Assembly: GCA_963794185.1 (NCBI GenBank)
Contig: CAWCDM010000003.1
Coordinates: 124,001 to 188,000 of the forward strand
Direction: 5' to 3'
DNA length: 64,000 bases
DNA from: JAMXLO01 sp963794185
GTDB lineage: Bacteria > Pseudomonadota > Alphaproteobacteria > Acetobacterales > Acetobacteraceae
Under the pieces are notes generated by a model. That model saw only the letters and a program-made list of their open reading frames with translations. It did no database searches and was not told the DNA's origin. Position 1 is the stretch's first letter. Every line of letters starts with the position of its first letter. Of the stretch, positions 9,620-17,562 are shown one piece after another. Made by a program: the position numbers and the translations under genes.

Positions 9620-10558
9620 GTGAACGGGACGAAGTTCTTCCTGTGGCTGCTGATCGCCGCCGCGATCGTGTTCGGCGTCGCACGCCTGATCGACAATGCC
9701 TACGTGTTTTTTGCCGGGTATGTCGTGCTGCAGTACATCGCGCTGGCCACCGCCTGGAACATCCTGGGCGGCTACACCGGCTACGTGAATTTCGGCACCG
9801 CGGCATTCTTCGCCCTCGGCGCCTATACAACCGTGGTGCTGCACAAGCTGACATCGCTGCCGCTACCGCTTATGATGCCGATCGGCGGCATCGTCTCGGG
9901 CATTGTCGGGCTCGGCACCGGCTACCTGACACTGCGTTTGCGCGGCGCATTCTTTTCCATCGCCACGCTGGCGCTCGCCGTAGTGGCGCAGACCCTGATC
10001 ACGAACTGGAATTTTGTCGGTGGCTCGCGCGGCGCCTATATCGTGCGGCCGGCGAAGACCCCGCTGCTCGGCATCGACTATATCGAATACCTGTTCCTGA
10101 TCATGCTCGCGCTTGTGGTTATCGTGTTGGCGACCGCGCGTGCCATCGAACGCTCGCGTCTGGGCTATGGGTTCGCCACGATCCGTGACGATGAGGTGGC
10201 GGCCGAAGCATCGGGCGTGCCGACGCTGCGGCTGAAGCTGTTGGCGACGACGTTGTCCGGTGCGTTCATGGGGATGGCCGGTGCGCCGCTGCCATACTAC
10301 GTGACGTATCTCGACCCAGCGTCGGGCTTCAGCCTGGCCTATGCGGTGAACGGCGTGGCGATGCCGTTGGTGGGCGGGACGTCGAGCTGGCTTGGCCCGG
10401 TGATCGGGGCGATCCTGCTGGGCACGCTGCAGCAGGTGGCCACAGTGACGATCTCATCGGCGCTGAACCTGCTGATCGTCGGGTTGATGCTGGTGGGATT
10501 CGTTATTATCGCGCCGAATGGCATTTTGGGATTGCTGCGATTCCGGGCGCATGCATGA
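9620..10558 (+). CDS. livM: Branched-chain amino acid-type ABC transporter permease LivM
   Basis: A 312-residue multi-spanning permease starting at GTG 9620, three bases after livH. It carries the LivM hallmarks: ATAWNILGGYTGYVNFGTAAFF near the N-terminus (residues about 45-66), and GYGFATIRDDEVAAEASGV in the cytoplasmic loop that contacts the ATPase (about 175-193). It should pair with LivH in the inner membrane. The close spacing suggests translational coupling. A 144-bp palindrome then separates it from livG. Confidence 0.92.
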   Translation: MNGTKFFLWLLIAAAIVFGVARLIDNAYVFFAGYVVLQYIALATAWNILGGYTGYVNFGTAAFFALGAYTTVVLHKLTSLPLPLMMPIGGIVSGIVGLGTGYLTLRLRGAFFSIATLALAVVAQTLITNWNFVGGSRGAYIVRPAKTPLLGIDYIEYLFLIMLALVVIVLATARAIERSRLGYGFATIRDDEVAAEASGVPTLRLKLLATTLSGAFMGMAGAPLPYYVTYLDPASGFSLAYAVNGVAMPLVGGTSSWLGPVIGAILLGTLQQVATVTISSALNLLIVGLMLVGFVIIAPNGILGLLRFRAHA

Positions 10559-10562
10559 CAGA

Positions 10563-10706
10563 AAGCAAGGAAGGTTCCACACAGAGAACACTGAGTACCA
10601 TAGAGGGCCACAGAGGAAGAATTGAATGCGCTTCGCGTGAAGCGCCATTTGCTTTCTCGGTGGCCCTCGATGTTCTTCAGTGTTCTCTGTGTGAAACTTT
10701 GCTTGG
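10563..10706. repeat. Long palindromic repeat, CACAGAG family, copy 1
   Basis: An imperfect palindrome of about 144 bp. The left arm reads AAGCAAGGAAGGTTCC, then ACACAGAGAACACTGAG and GAGGGCCACAGAG; the right arm is its reverse complement with a few changes. The centre holds ATGCGCTTCGCG followed by GAAGCG. It lies inside the liv operon, between livM and livG. The same architecture and the same centre recur at 27261-27380 and 50209-50334. Confidence 0.85.
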
Positions 10707-10718
10707 TGCCACCCCCAA

Positions 10719-11460
10719 GTGACCAGCGCTGCACTTCTCGAAGTGGTGGACCTGGGCAAACGCTTCGGCGGATTCGTCGCGCTCGAGGCGATCGGGCTTG
10801 CGGTCCGCGACGGCGAGCGCGTCGGCCTGATCGGCCCCAATGGTTCCGGCAAGAGCACGCTGGTCAACTGCATGTGCGGCACGCTGCGCCACGAGATGGG
10901 CAGCGTCCGTTTTGCCGGCCACATGCTCGATGGCCTGTCCGCGCACGAGCGCACGCGGCTCGGCCTGGCGCGCACGTTCCAGTTGCCGCGGCCGTTCAAC
11001 ACGCTGTCGCTCGCCGAGAATTTGCGCATCCCGCTGCTCTACGCGGTGAATGCGCGCCCCGGTCCGACGCTGGGCGCGCACGCCATCGACGAACGCTGCA
11101 GCGATCTGTTGCACATGGTCGGGCTTGCCGAAGAAGGCTGCGCGACTGCCGCGTGATCTGACGCAGATCGAAATGCGCAAGCTGGAACTGGCGCGCGCGA
11201 TGGCGGCGTCGCCGCGCCTGCTGATCGCCGATGAGGCGATGGCCGGACTGTCGCACGGCGAGGTGGACGACATCCTCGCCTTGCTGATCCGGCTGAATGA
11301 ACAAGGCGTGACGGTGATCCTGATCGAGCACATCATGCGCGCGGTGATGCACTTCTCCCAGCGCCTCGTCGTGCTGGTGGCGGGACGCAAGATCGCCGAT
11401 GGCGACCCGGCCGATGTGGTGCGCGACCCCGATGTCGTGCGGGCCTATCTTGGCGAGTAG
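10719..11460 (+). pseudogene. livG: LivG ATP-binding protein, frameshifted
   Basis: LivG-type ATPase of a Liv transporter, read in two frames: 10719 to about 11131 and about 11132 to 11460. Frame one holds Walker A GPNGSGKST and the Q-loop RTFQLPRPFNTL; frame two holds the signature region TQIEMRKLELARAMA, Walker B LLIADEAMAGLS and the His switch VILIEHIM. Removing one base near GCCGAAGAAGGC (11128-11138) joins LAE to KAARLPRDLT and restores the protein. All ATPase motifs are intact, so a sequencing insertion is more likely than true inactivation. Start is GTG 10719, directly after the palindrome. The end overlaps livF. Confidence 0.85.
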
Positions 11461-12181
11461 CCTCGACATTTCCGGTCTCGATGCCGGCTACGGCGCGGTG
11501 AGCGTGCTGCACGACGTGTCGCTGTCCGTCGCCACCGGCGAAACCGTGGCGCTGCTCGGCACCAACGGCAACGGCAAGAGCACGCTGCTGAAGAGCGTTA
11601 TGGGCATCGTGCGGCCGTCGGCCGGCAGCATCACCGCGGAGATCGACGGCACACGGCATGACCTGATCGGCATGGCGACCGAGGCGATCGTCGATCTCGG
11701 CATCGGCTTTGTGCCGGAAGGGCGTCGGCTGTTCCCGAAGCTTTCGGTTACGGAGAACCTGCTGCTCGGCGCGTTCCGCCGGAAGGCGCGCCCCGCGATC
11801 GCGCGCAACATGGAGTTCTGCTTCGAGACGTTTCCGCGTCTGAAGGAGCGCAGCCGCCAGATGGCCGGCAGCATGAGCGGCGGCGAGCAGCAGATGCTGG
11901 CGCTGGCACGGGCGCTGATGTCGGCGCCGCGCATCCTGCTGATCGATGAGCCCTCGGTCGGTCTCGCGCCGCTGCTGGTCGCGCGCACGATCGACAAGAT
12001 CAAGGAGCTGAAGGACGGCTTCCAGCTTACCGTGCTGATGGCCGAGCAGAATTTTACCCAGGCGATCCGGATCGCCGACCGGGGATACGTGATTGTACAC
12101 GGGCGGATCGAATTCGAGGGTGGTTCCGCGACGGAACTCAACAACAACGAGCTGATCCGCCAGTTCTATTTGGGCGCGTAA
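11432..12181 (+). CDS. livF: Branched-chain amino acid-type ABC transporter ATP-binding protein LivF
   Basis: A 249-residue ATPase of the LivF type: Walker A GTNGNGKST, Q-loop region GFVPEGRRLFPKLSV, signature MSGGEQQMLALARAL, Walker B ILLIDEPSVGLAP, His-switch replacement VLMAEQNFTQA. It works with LivG on the cytoplasmic face of LivHM. ATG 11432 lies inside the end of livG; a TTG at 11450 is an alternative start. Overlap with livG suggests coupling. The operon's binding protein may be the divergent gene at 13149-14411, which is separated by two unrelated genes. Confidence 0.9.
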   Translation: MSCGPILASSLDISGLDAGYGAVSVLHDVSLSVATGETVALLGTNGNGKSTLLKSVMGIVRPSAGSITAEIDGTRHDLIGMATEAIVDLGIGFVPEGRRLFPKLSVTENLLLGAFRRKARPAIARNMEFCFETFPRLKERSRQMAGSMSGGEQQMLALARALMSAPRILLIDEPSVGLAPLLVARTIDKIKELKDGFQLTVLMAEQNFTQAIRIADRGYVIVHGRIEFEGGSATELNNNELIRQFYLGA

Positions 12182-12220
12182 GAGGCTGACAAATTCATCT
12201 TTCTCGGCTTTCCACCGGGA

Positions 12221-12766
12221 TCAGGGCTGACGCCGCAGAACCGGCTCGGGAGGGCGTAGGTTTCTAGTCTGAGGCCGGTAGGCCCAGATTGTGCCGTCTA
12301 CCGTGACATGCGTCACTGAGCTTTTCCCGGTGTGGAATATGCTATTCTTTAGGTAGATCGTATTCGAGAAAATCTTGCGGTGATCGGGATCAACGTTCTG
12401 TTCTATGACCTGAACTGACTGGCCTTTCTGTATGATCTTCGTCACGATCGCGCTGTGGTGGTCGCGCCTGAGATCCTGCGAACGCCAGCTACCGTCGCTT
12501 GCATCTGTCCGTACGGTGGATGTGTAGTCGCGGAATTGAAGGATGTCGCCCGGCTGCAGATCGTTGAGATCGGTGATCACCCGCCCCCAGACATAATCAT
12601 CGCTGCCCGGCTGCTCGTAATCCTCAAACGAATTGGCGCGTGCGGCCTTTAGGCCAGCTTCCACAAGCGATGTGCATTCGTAGCCGTCCCGGCCGTTTAT
12701 TGCCGTGCCGCCGGCCCTGAACCGCGCGTAAAGCTCAACCCTCTGATTGGGCGTTATGTCCCCCAT
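12221..12766 (-). CDS. Putative Cys/His amidase-fold protein
   Basis: A 181-residue soluble protein on the minus strand. ATG 12766 has GGAG eight bases upstream, which decides the start over the longer open frame. Visible motifs are GYECTSLVEAGLKAA (about residues 30-44, candidate catalytic Cys) and RRDHHSAIVTKI (about 105-116, candidate catalytic His), the spacing expected for a papain-like/NlpC or CHAP-type fold. LQPGDILQFRDY between them also fits that fold. No signal peptide or membrane segment is seen. It is not part of the liv operon, being convergent with livF. Function unproven; it could cleave peptide or amide bonds, or belong to a prophage remnant with its divergent neighbour. Confidence 0.6.
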   Translation of the reverse strand: MGDITPNQRVELYARFRAGGTAINGRDGYECTSLVEAGLKAARANSFEDYEQPGSDDYVWGRVITDLNDLQPGDILQFRDYTSTVRTDASDGSWRSQDLRRDHHSAIVTKIIQKGQSVQVIEQNVDPDHRKIFSNTIYLKNSIFHTGKSSVTHVTVDGTIWAYRPQTRNLRPPEPVLRRQP

Positions 12767-12837
12767 CGTGTTTCTCCACTTGTCGCAGAGAGTTGTCCCG
12801 AGCAGCGCCAGTGAGTCAACGCAGAATGGGAAGGACA

Positions 12838-13104
12838 ATGAACGGCGCTCTCATCCAATCCAGAATCTGGACGGGTGGCGGCGGCACGGCTCAGTTCATC
12901 GGCGACACCTACAAGTTCTATCGCCCGCAGTCGCTACTGCCGATTATTGTGATCCAATGCAACCGAGTGGTCTCGATCTCACGACCGCAAGGGGAGAAGA
13001 GCTTCCGCCTCGGCGCCTGCGGCGGCAACACCGAAGCAACGCGTTATATGCCGGTCGTTCGCGCCAAAAAAAGACGTGGGTGGCCGAGCCAAGCCCGGCC
13101 ATGA
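12838..13104 (+). CDS. Small protein resembling the N-terminus of a phage-associated family
   Basis: An 88-residue frame starting at ATG 12838 with GGAAGG just upstream. The first 30 residues (MNGALIQSRIW, then AQFIGDTYKFYRP) resemble, from memory, small proteins in phage structural clusters that begin ALIQxRI..GYGKAA..IG..Y..YRP. After about residue 40 the sequence becomes Arg-rich and low-complexity, suggesting the gene is truncated and reads into unrelated DNA. It is divergent from the amidase-like gene with a 71-base gap. Whether it is translated is uncertain. Confidence 0.4.
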   Translation: MNGALIQSRIWTGGGGTAQFIGDTYKFYRPQSLLPIIVIQCNRVVSISRPQGEKSFRLGACGGNTEATRYMPVVRAKKRRGWPSQARP

Positions 13105-13148
13105 CATGTTTGGAATAGCGCCGCCATGACGACGCGGAGAAGGCGTTG

Positions 13149-14411
13149 TCATTTCTTCGCGTCGCTGTAAGGATAGATCACGTCGCCCGTCTTCAGCGCA
13201 GGCGGCCACAGAATCACCTCGGTATTCGGATCCTTGAACTGCTCCACATCATTCGCCTTCACGTTGCGGAACTGCACCTCCAGCACGCGCGCCTCGGCCC
13301 ATTCGCCGTCCGGGCCGAACTTCACATCGCCGACGACGGTCTTGAACGTGTGCGAGCGCAGCCAGTCGGCGAGCTTGTCCTGATCGAGGCTCTTTGTTCC
13401 CTCCACCGCCTGCTGCAGCACCTGCATGTCGCCATAGGCGAAGGGCGGCAGGTAGTAGCCCAGCGGATCGACTCCGGCCGATGCCGCCTTCGCCTGATAC
13501 TGGGTCAGGAACGCCTTGGCTTCCGGTGAGGCAAGCCCCGACCAGGGCAGCCAGAAATCGTAATCGACGATGCCGTTCAGCAGCGGGCCGAGCTGCGCCT
13601 TGATGGCGGTGCTCTGCAGGCCGACCATGCCGCCGCCGAACAGCTTCGCCTTCAGCCCCACCTCGTTCGCGGCGCGGATCATGCCGACGGTATCCGGCGG
13701 ATAGGAGCACACCAGCACCAGATCCGGATCGGTCGCCTGGATCGCGCGGACGATCGGCGTGTAGTCGGTCGTGGTCGGTGGATAGGTCTTGTCATAGACC
13801 ACCTTCAACCCCGCCGCCTTGGCAAGTGCCCGCGCGCCGTCCATCGCGTTGTGCGGAAACTCCGCGTCCGCACCGACCATCGCAAGCGTCTGCGGCTTGG
13901 GATTCTGCGCCATCGCGGTCGCGAAGAAACCGGCGGCAAAGCTCTGCTTGGGTTCCGGCCCGCCGGTCGGCGTGAAGGAGAAGTATTTCGGATAGTGGAA
14001 CTCGCTGTTCACCGCGAGACCGAGCAGGCTCAGAAAGGTCCGATTGTGCTGCATGATGATCGGCATGGCGGGTGCGATCATGTTGGTGGCGTAGCCGCTG
14101 ACGACCAGGTCCACCTTGTCCACGTCGAGCAGCTTGGTGTAAAGACCCGGTATCGTCGCGGGATTCGACTGGTCATCGTAATAGACCAGCTTCACCGGCC
14201 GGCCGAGCAATCCGCCCTTGGCATTGATGTCGGCCTCCCAGATCTGCATCGCCAGCAGTGCGGCCTTGCCGTTGGGCGCGAGCCCACCGGTCAGCGCCAT
14301 GCCGAAGCCGATGGTTATGGGGTTCTCTGCATGGGCCGGCGTGATCCTCGGGCCAAGCCCAAGGAACGCGACGACTGCGACGGCAGCGAGGACGAGGCGC
14401 CTGGGCTGCAT
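13149..14411 (-). CDS. Liv-type periplasmic substrate-binding protein
   Basis: A 420-residue type I periplasmic binding protein. It starts at ATG 14411 behind a strong GGAGGG site. A signal peptide covers about residues 1-29 (hydrophobic core LAAVAVVAFLGL, cleavage near AHA). The mature N-terminus, ITIGFGMALTGGLAPNGKAA, is the classic start of the Peripla_BP_6 family. Length fits family members that bind amino acids, amides or aromatic acids. It is divergent from an intradiol dioxygenase gene (132-base gap) and close to livHMGF, so it may feed that transporter with a substrate for the neighbouring catabolic genes; this is an inference. Confidence 0.88.
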   Translation of the reverse strand: MQPRRLVLAAVAVVAFLGLGPRITPAHAENPITIGFGMALTGGLAPNGKAALLAMQIWEADINAKGGLLGRPVKLVYYDDQSNPATIPGLYTKLLDVDKVDLVVSGYATNMIAPAMPIIMQHNRTFLSLLGLAVNSEFHYPKYFSFTPTGGPEPKQSFAAGFFATAMAQNPKPQTLAMVGADAEFPHNAMDGARALAKAAGLKVVYDKTYPPTTTDYTPIVRAIQATDPDLVLVCSYPPDTVGMIRAANEVGLKAKLFGGGMVGLQSTAIKAQLGPLLNGIVDYDFWLPWSGLASPEAKAFLTQYQAKAASAGVDPLGYYLPPFAYGDMQVLQQAVEGTKSLDQDKLADWLRSHTFKTVVGDVKFGPDGEWAEARVLEVQFRNVKANDVEQFKDPNTEVILWPPALKTGDVIYPYSDAKK

Positions 14412-14543
14412 CCGAATTCCCTCCGATTGATTGCTTGCGCGCATCCTATGGTGCCGGGGCAGTGACGCGCCAGAGGACGGGTCGCGTGTGCGGTTCGGTT
14501 GGCCTATGCTGCGGGACAGACAGACAGACACAGGAGCGTTCCG

Positions 14544-15449
14544 ATGCAGGACCTGGACGAAAATACCGTCACCGAAGCGGCGCTCGCGCAGATGGCGAAT
14601 ACGCCGGATCCGCGACTGAAGGAGATCATGGACGCAGCGGTGCGCCACCTGCACGCCTTCGCCCGCGATGTGCGCCTGACCCCGGCGGAATGGCTTCAGG
14701 GCATCCAGTTCCTCACCGCGGTGGGCCAGGCGTGCACGCCGTTCCGCCAGGAGTTCATCCTGCTGGCGGACGTGCTGGGCGTCAGCGCGCTGGTCAACGC
14801 CATGCACGACAAGAAGGCGCGCGAGCTTGGCTCGCAGAGCAGCCTGCTCGGACCGTTCTATCGCGAGGGCGCGCCTGAACTGCCGCTCGGCGCCAGCATC
14901 GCCAAGCACCCGACGGCGCCCGAGATCGTGGTTTACGGCCGGGTGACCGACAACGACGGCAAGCCGATCCCGCACGCGCTGGTGCAGGTGTGGCAGACCA
15001 GCGAGCACGGCCTGTATGATCTGCAGGCGGAGAACGCCGCCGACATGATGGACCTGCGGGCGAATTTCCGCACCGATGCGGAGGGCAAATATCACTTCCG
15101 CACGGTGCGTCCGCTTGGCTATTCCATTCCTATGGACGGGCCGGTGGGCGACATGGTGCACGCTCAGAATCGCCACGGGTTCCGCCCGTCGCATATCCAC
15201 TTTCTGATCGGCGGCGACGGATTTCGCGAATTGGTCACCGCGCTGTATTTCGGCGACGACGAGCACATCGATTCCGATACGGTGTTCGGCGTTTCCGGCT
15301 CGTTGGTGGTGGCGGTGAACGACGATCCGGCATCGCCGATCCCCGGCAGGAAGGCGGTGCACTACGATTTCCGTCTCGCGCATGCACAGCCTGGCGAAAC
15401 CGGGCGCGTCGGCGCCGATCCGTCGAAGCTGATGAAGGCAGCGGAATAG
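14544..15449 (+). CDS. Intradiol ring-cleavage dioxygenase (hydroxyquinol/catechol type)
   Basis: A 301-residue non-heme Fe(III) dioxygenase that should open a catechol or hydroxyquinol ring between the two hydroxyls. ATG 14544 has CAGGAG seven bases upstream. An N-terminal helical Dioxygenase_N domain (about 20-95) precedes the catalytic beta sandwich, which begins LLGPFYREGAPELP. The four iron ligands are visible: Tyr158 (HGLYD), Tyr193 (LGYSIP), His217 and His219 (RPSHIHF), with the family's usual spacing. Length and the N-terminal domain favour catechol or hydroxyquinol 1,2-dioxygenase over protocatechuate 3,4-dioxygenase. It is followed 11 bases later by a cyclase-family gene, probably in one operon. 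Confidence 0.9.
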   Translation: MQDLDENTVTEAALAQMANTPDPRLKEIMDAAVRHLHAFARDVRLTPAEWLQGIQFLTAVGQACTPFRQEFILLADVLGVSALVNAMHDKKARELGSQSSLLGPFYREGAPELPLGASIAKHPTAPEIVVYGRVTDNDGKPIPHALVQVWQTSEHGLYDLQAENAADMMDLRANFRTDAEGKYHFRTVRPLGYSIPMDGPVGDMVHAQNRHGFRPSHIHFLIGGDGFRELVTALYFGDDEHIDSDTVFGVSGSLVVAVNDDPASPIPGRKAVHYDFRLAHAQPGETGRVGADPSKLMKAAE

Positions 15450-15460
15450 GGGGCGCCGAC

Positions 15461-16249
15461 ATGCCGCGCCGGTTGATCGATATCTCGGTGGCGCTGAAGG
15501 CGGGGATCAAAAGCGATCCCCCGCATTCGCTGCCGAAGATCGACTACATGGACCACCACATGACCGCGCCGGCGATGGCGGACTACATGGGGGTGCGGAT
15601 CGATCAGCTGCCAGACGGCGAATACGCCGCGGTGGAGCGCGCCAACATCAGCACGCACAACGGCACGCATCTCGACGCGCCATACCACTATTTCTCGACG
15701 ATGAACCATCGCTTCAAGCCGGGTGGCGAGCCGTCATGGCGGATCGACGAGGTGCCGCTGGAATGGTGCTTCCAGCCGGGGGTGAAGCTCGATTTTCGCC
15801 GCTTTCCGGACGGCTATGTCGCCACGCCCGGCGACGTGGAGGCGGAACTGAAGCGCATCGGGCATACGCTGAAGCCGCTGGAGATCGTGGTGGTGAACAC
15901 CGCCGCGGGCGAAAAGTACGGCGAGGATGACTACGTGGATTCGGGCTGCGGAATGGGCAAGGCCGCGACGCTGTGGCTGCTCGAGCGCGGCGTGCGTCTG
16001 GTCGGCACCGATGGTTGGAGCTGGGACGCGCCGTTCTCGCATACGCGGCGCAAGGTGGCGGAGACGGGCGATGCAGGGCTGATCTGGGAAGGCCATCGCG
16101 CCGGCCGCGAGATTGGCTACTCGCATCTCGAGAAGCTGCACAATCTCGAGTTGCTGCCGGCGGATGGGTTCGATGTCGTGTGCTTCCCCGTGAAGGTGCA
16201 TCGCGCGTCGGCCGGATGGACCAGGGCGGTAGCGATACTGAACGGATAG
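15461..16249 (+). CDS. Cyclase-family metal-dependent hydrolase (kynurenine formamidase-like)
   Basis: A 262-residue soluble enzyme of the cyclase / kynurenine formamidase-like superfamily. The signature NISTHNGTHLDAPYHYF (about residues 62-78) supplies the metal-binding His and Asp residues; a second conserved part is VVNTAAGEKYGEDDY and GTDGWSWDAPF. Start ATG 15461 is preceded by a G-rich site just after the dioxygenase stop, so the two are likely coupled. Members hydrolyse formamides, cyclic amides or lactones. Next to a ring-cleavage dioxygenase, hydrolysis of a pathway intermediate is plausible, but the substrate cannot be read from sequence. Confidence 0.85.
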   Translation: MPRRLIDISVALKAGIKSDPPHSLPKIDYMDHHMTAPAMADYMGVRIDQLPDGEYAAVERANISTHNGTHLDAPYHYFSTMNHRFKPGGEPSWRIDEVPLEWCFQPGVKLDFRRFPDGYVATPGDVEAELKRIGHTLKPLEIVVVNTAAGEKYGEDDYVDSGCGMGKAATLWLLERGVRLVGTDGWSWDAPFSHTRRKVAETGDAGLIWEGHRAGREIGYSHLEKLHNLELLPADGFDVVCFPVKVHRASAGWTRAVAILNG

Positions 16250-16264
16250 AGCTGCACAAAGAAC

Positions 16265-16385
16265 CTCCCCCTCCCCTTGCGGGAGGGGGAGGGGGTCGGG
16301 GGGAGAGGTTCTGCCACTGTCCGCCGCCCCCTCCCCCCAACCCTTGGTCCGCTTCGCGGCCCAAGCCCGCAAGGGGAGGGGGAGT
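16265..16385. repeat. CTCCCC/TTGCGGG palindromic repeat, copy 1
   Basis: Paired hairpins: CTCCCCTTGCGGGAGGGG at the left, and at the right a longer arm ending CCCGCAAGGGGAGGGGGAG, with a small GGTCCGC..GCGGCCC hairpin within. The whole is an imperfect palindrome. Its right edge is 12 bases from the AGGAGG site of the following gene. Related copies lie at 24605-24704 and 32210-32329, with a variant at 41474-41610. Confidence 0.85.
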
Positions 16386-16409
16386 TTGTTTTCATCAGGA
16401 GGAACCCCA

Positions 16410-17463
16410 ATGAAACGGCTGCTTTCGGTAATCGCGGCCTGTGCGTTTGCGTCCTCGGCCTTAGCCGCCGCGTGCGAGCATCCGCATCAGATGGACGGGT
16501 TCCAGACCTGCGCCGATGTCGAGCAGGCCGAGAAAGAGGGACAGTTCATCCTCTACAGCACCGACCCGGAAACCAACATGGCGCAGTATCTGGGAGCGTT
16601 CCACAAGATGTTCCCGAAGATCGCCACCAACTATGTTCGCCTGCAGGCGGGCGCGCTCTATGCCAAGGTGCTCGCCGAGCGCCAGGCGCACCAGTACCTG
16701 GCCGACGTGATGCAGATCACCGACATGAGCTTCGTGCTCGATTTCCAGAAGCGCAAAGGCTACGAGCCGTACGTTTCGCCGGAGCTGGGCGCCTATAGGC
16801 CGGAGTACAAGAGCAATCCGGAAGGCCTGTGGACCTGGGGCGTGATCATCGTCGCCGGCATCGCCTACAATCCAAATCTGGTGCCGGCCGATGAGGCACC
16901 GAAGAGTTGGAAGGATCTGCTCGACCCGAAGTGGAAGGACGCGATCAACGTCAAGGTGTCCACGTCCGGCCTGCAGCACGTAACATGGTACATGATCCGG
17001 CAGATCTACGGCGACGACTACTGGAAGAAGTTCGCCGAACTGAACCCGCGCGCGTTCGACTCCTACGTGCAGCAGTTCGATCGCACGGTGAACGGCCAGG
17101 ACAAGGTGATCTCCACCGCGCAGGTACTCGGGCTATCTCCAGTTCAAGGCGAAGGGCGCGCCGATCGCTTTCGTCAACGCGCCCGAGGGTCTGACGGCGA
17201 CGCCCGGCGTCTACGGCATCCTGGAGAACCCGCCGCACCCCGCGGCGGCGGAGCTGTTCATGGACTGGATTCTCGGTGTGCCAGGACAGAAGGCGCTGTC
17301 CGATGCGACTGCGCTTTATTCGCCGCGCGCGGACGTGCCGCCGCCGGCCGGCGGCATCCCGATCGCCGAGTTCAAGGTTCTCGCCCCGACCGACTGGGAC
17401 ACGTTCCTGAAGACGCACACTCAGTTCGTGCGCGAGTGGGACAAGATGACCGGTATGCGGTGA
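16410..17463 (+). pseudogene. Iron(III)-type ABC substrate-binding protein, frameshifted
   Basis: Periplasmic binding protein of the AfuA/FbpA-like type 2 class. ATG 16410 follows AGGAGG; a signal peptide covers about residues 1-21 (VIAACAFASSALAA). The mature part reads FILYSTDPETNMAQYLGAF, as in iron or putrescine-like binding proteins. The frame breaks near 17123: removing one base in GCGCAGGTACTCGG turns QVLGLSP into QYSGYLQFKAKGAPIAF and runs to the stop at 17461-17463. The C-terminal part (FMDWILGVPGQKAL, REWDKMTGMR) is well conserved, so the lesion may be a sequencing insertion. No matching permease or ATPase follows; a group II intron begins 12 bases past the stop. Confidence 0.8.
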
Positions 17464-17512
17464 CCCCCGCGCCGATAGGGGTCGGGAAAGGCTCTCGCCC
17501 TCCCCGCCCTCC

Positions 17513-17545
17513 GAACCGTGCGTGCGGTTCTCCCGCACACGGCTC
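17513..17545 (-). ncRNA. Group II intron domain V catalytic hairpin
   Basis: On the minus strand: GAGCCGTGTGCGGGAG followed by AACCGCACGCACGGTTC. This is the conserved domain V hairpin of group II introns, with the catalytic triad near the stem base and a tetraloop-like GAGA/GAAC turn. It lies between the maturase stop and the inferred 3' splice site, as expected. Confidence 0.85.
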
Positions 17546-17562
17546 TCCAGTCGCCGGGTTCC

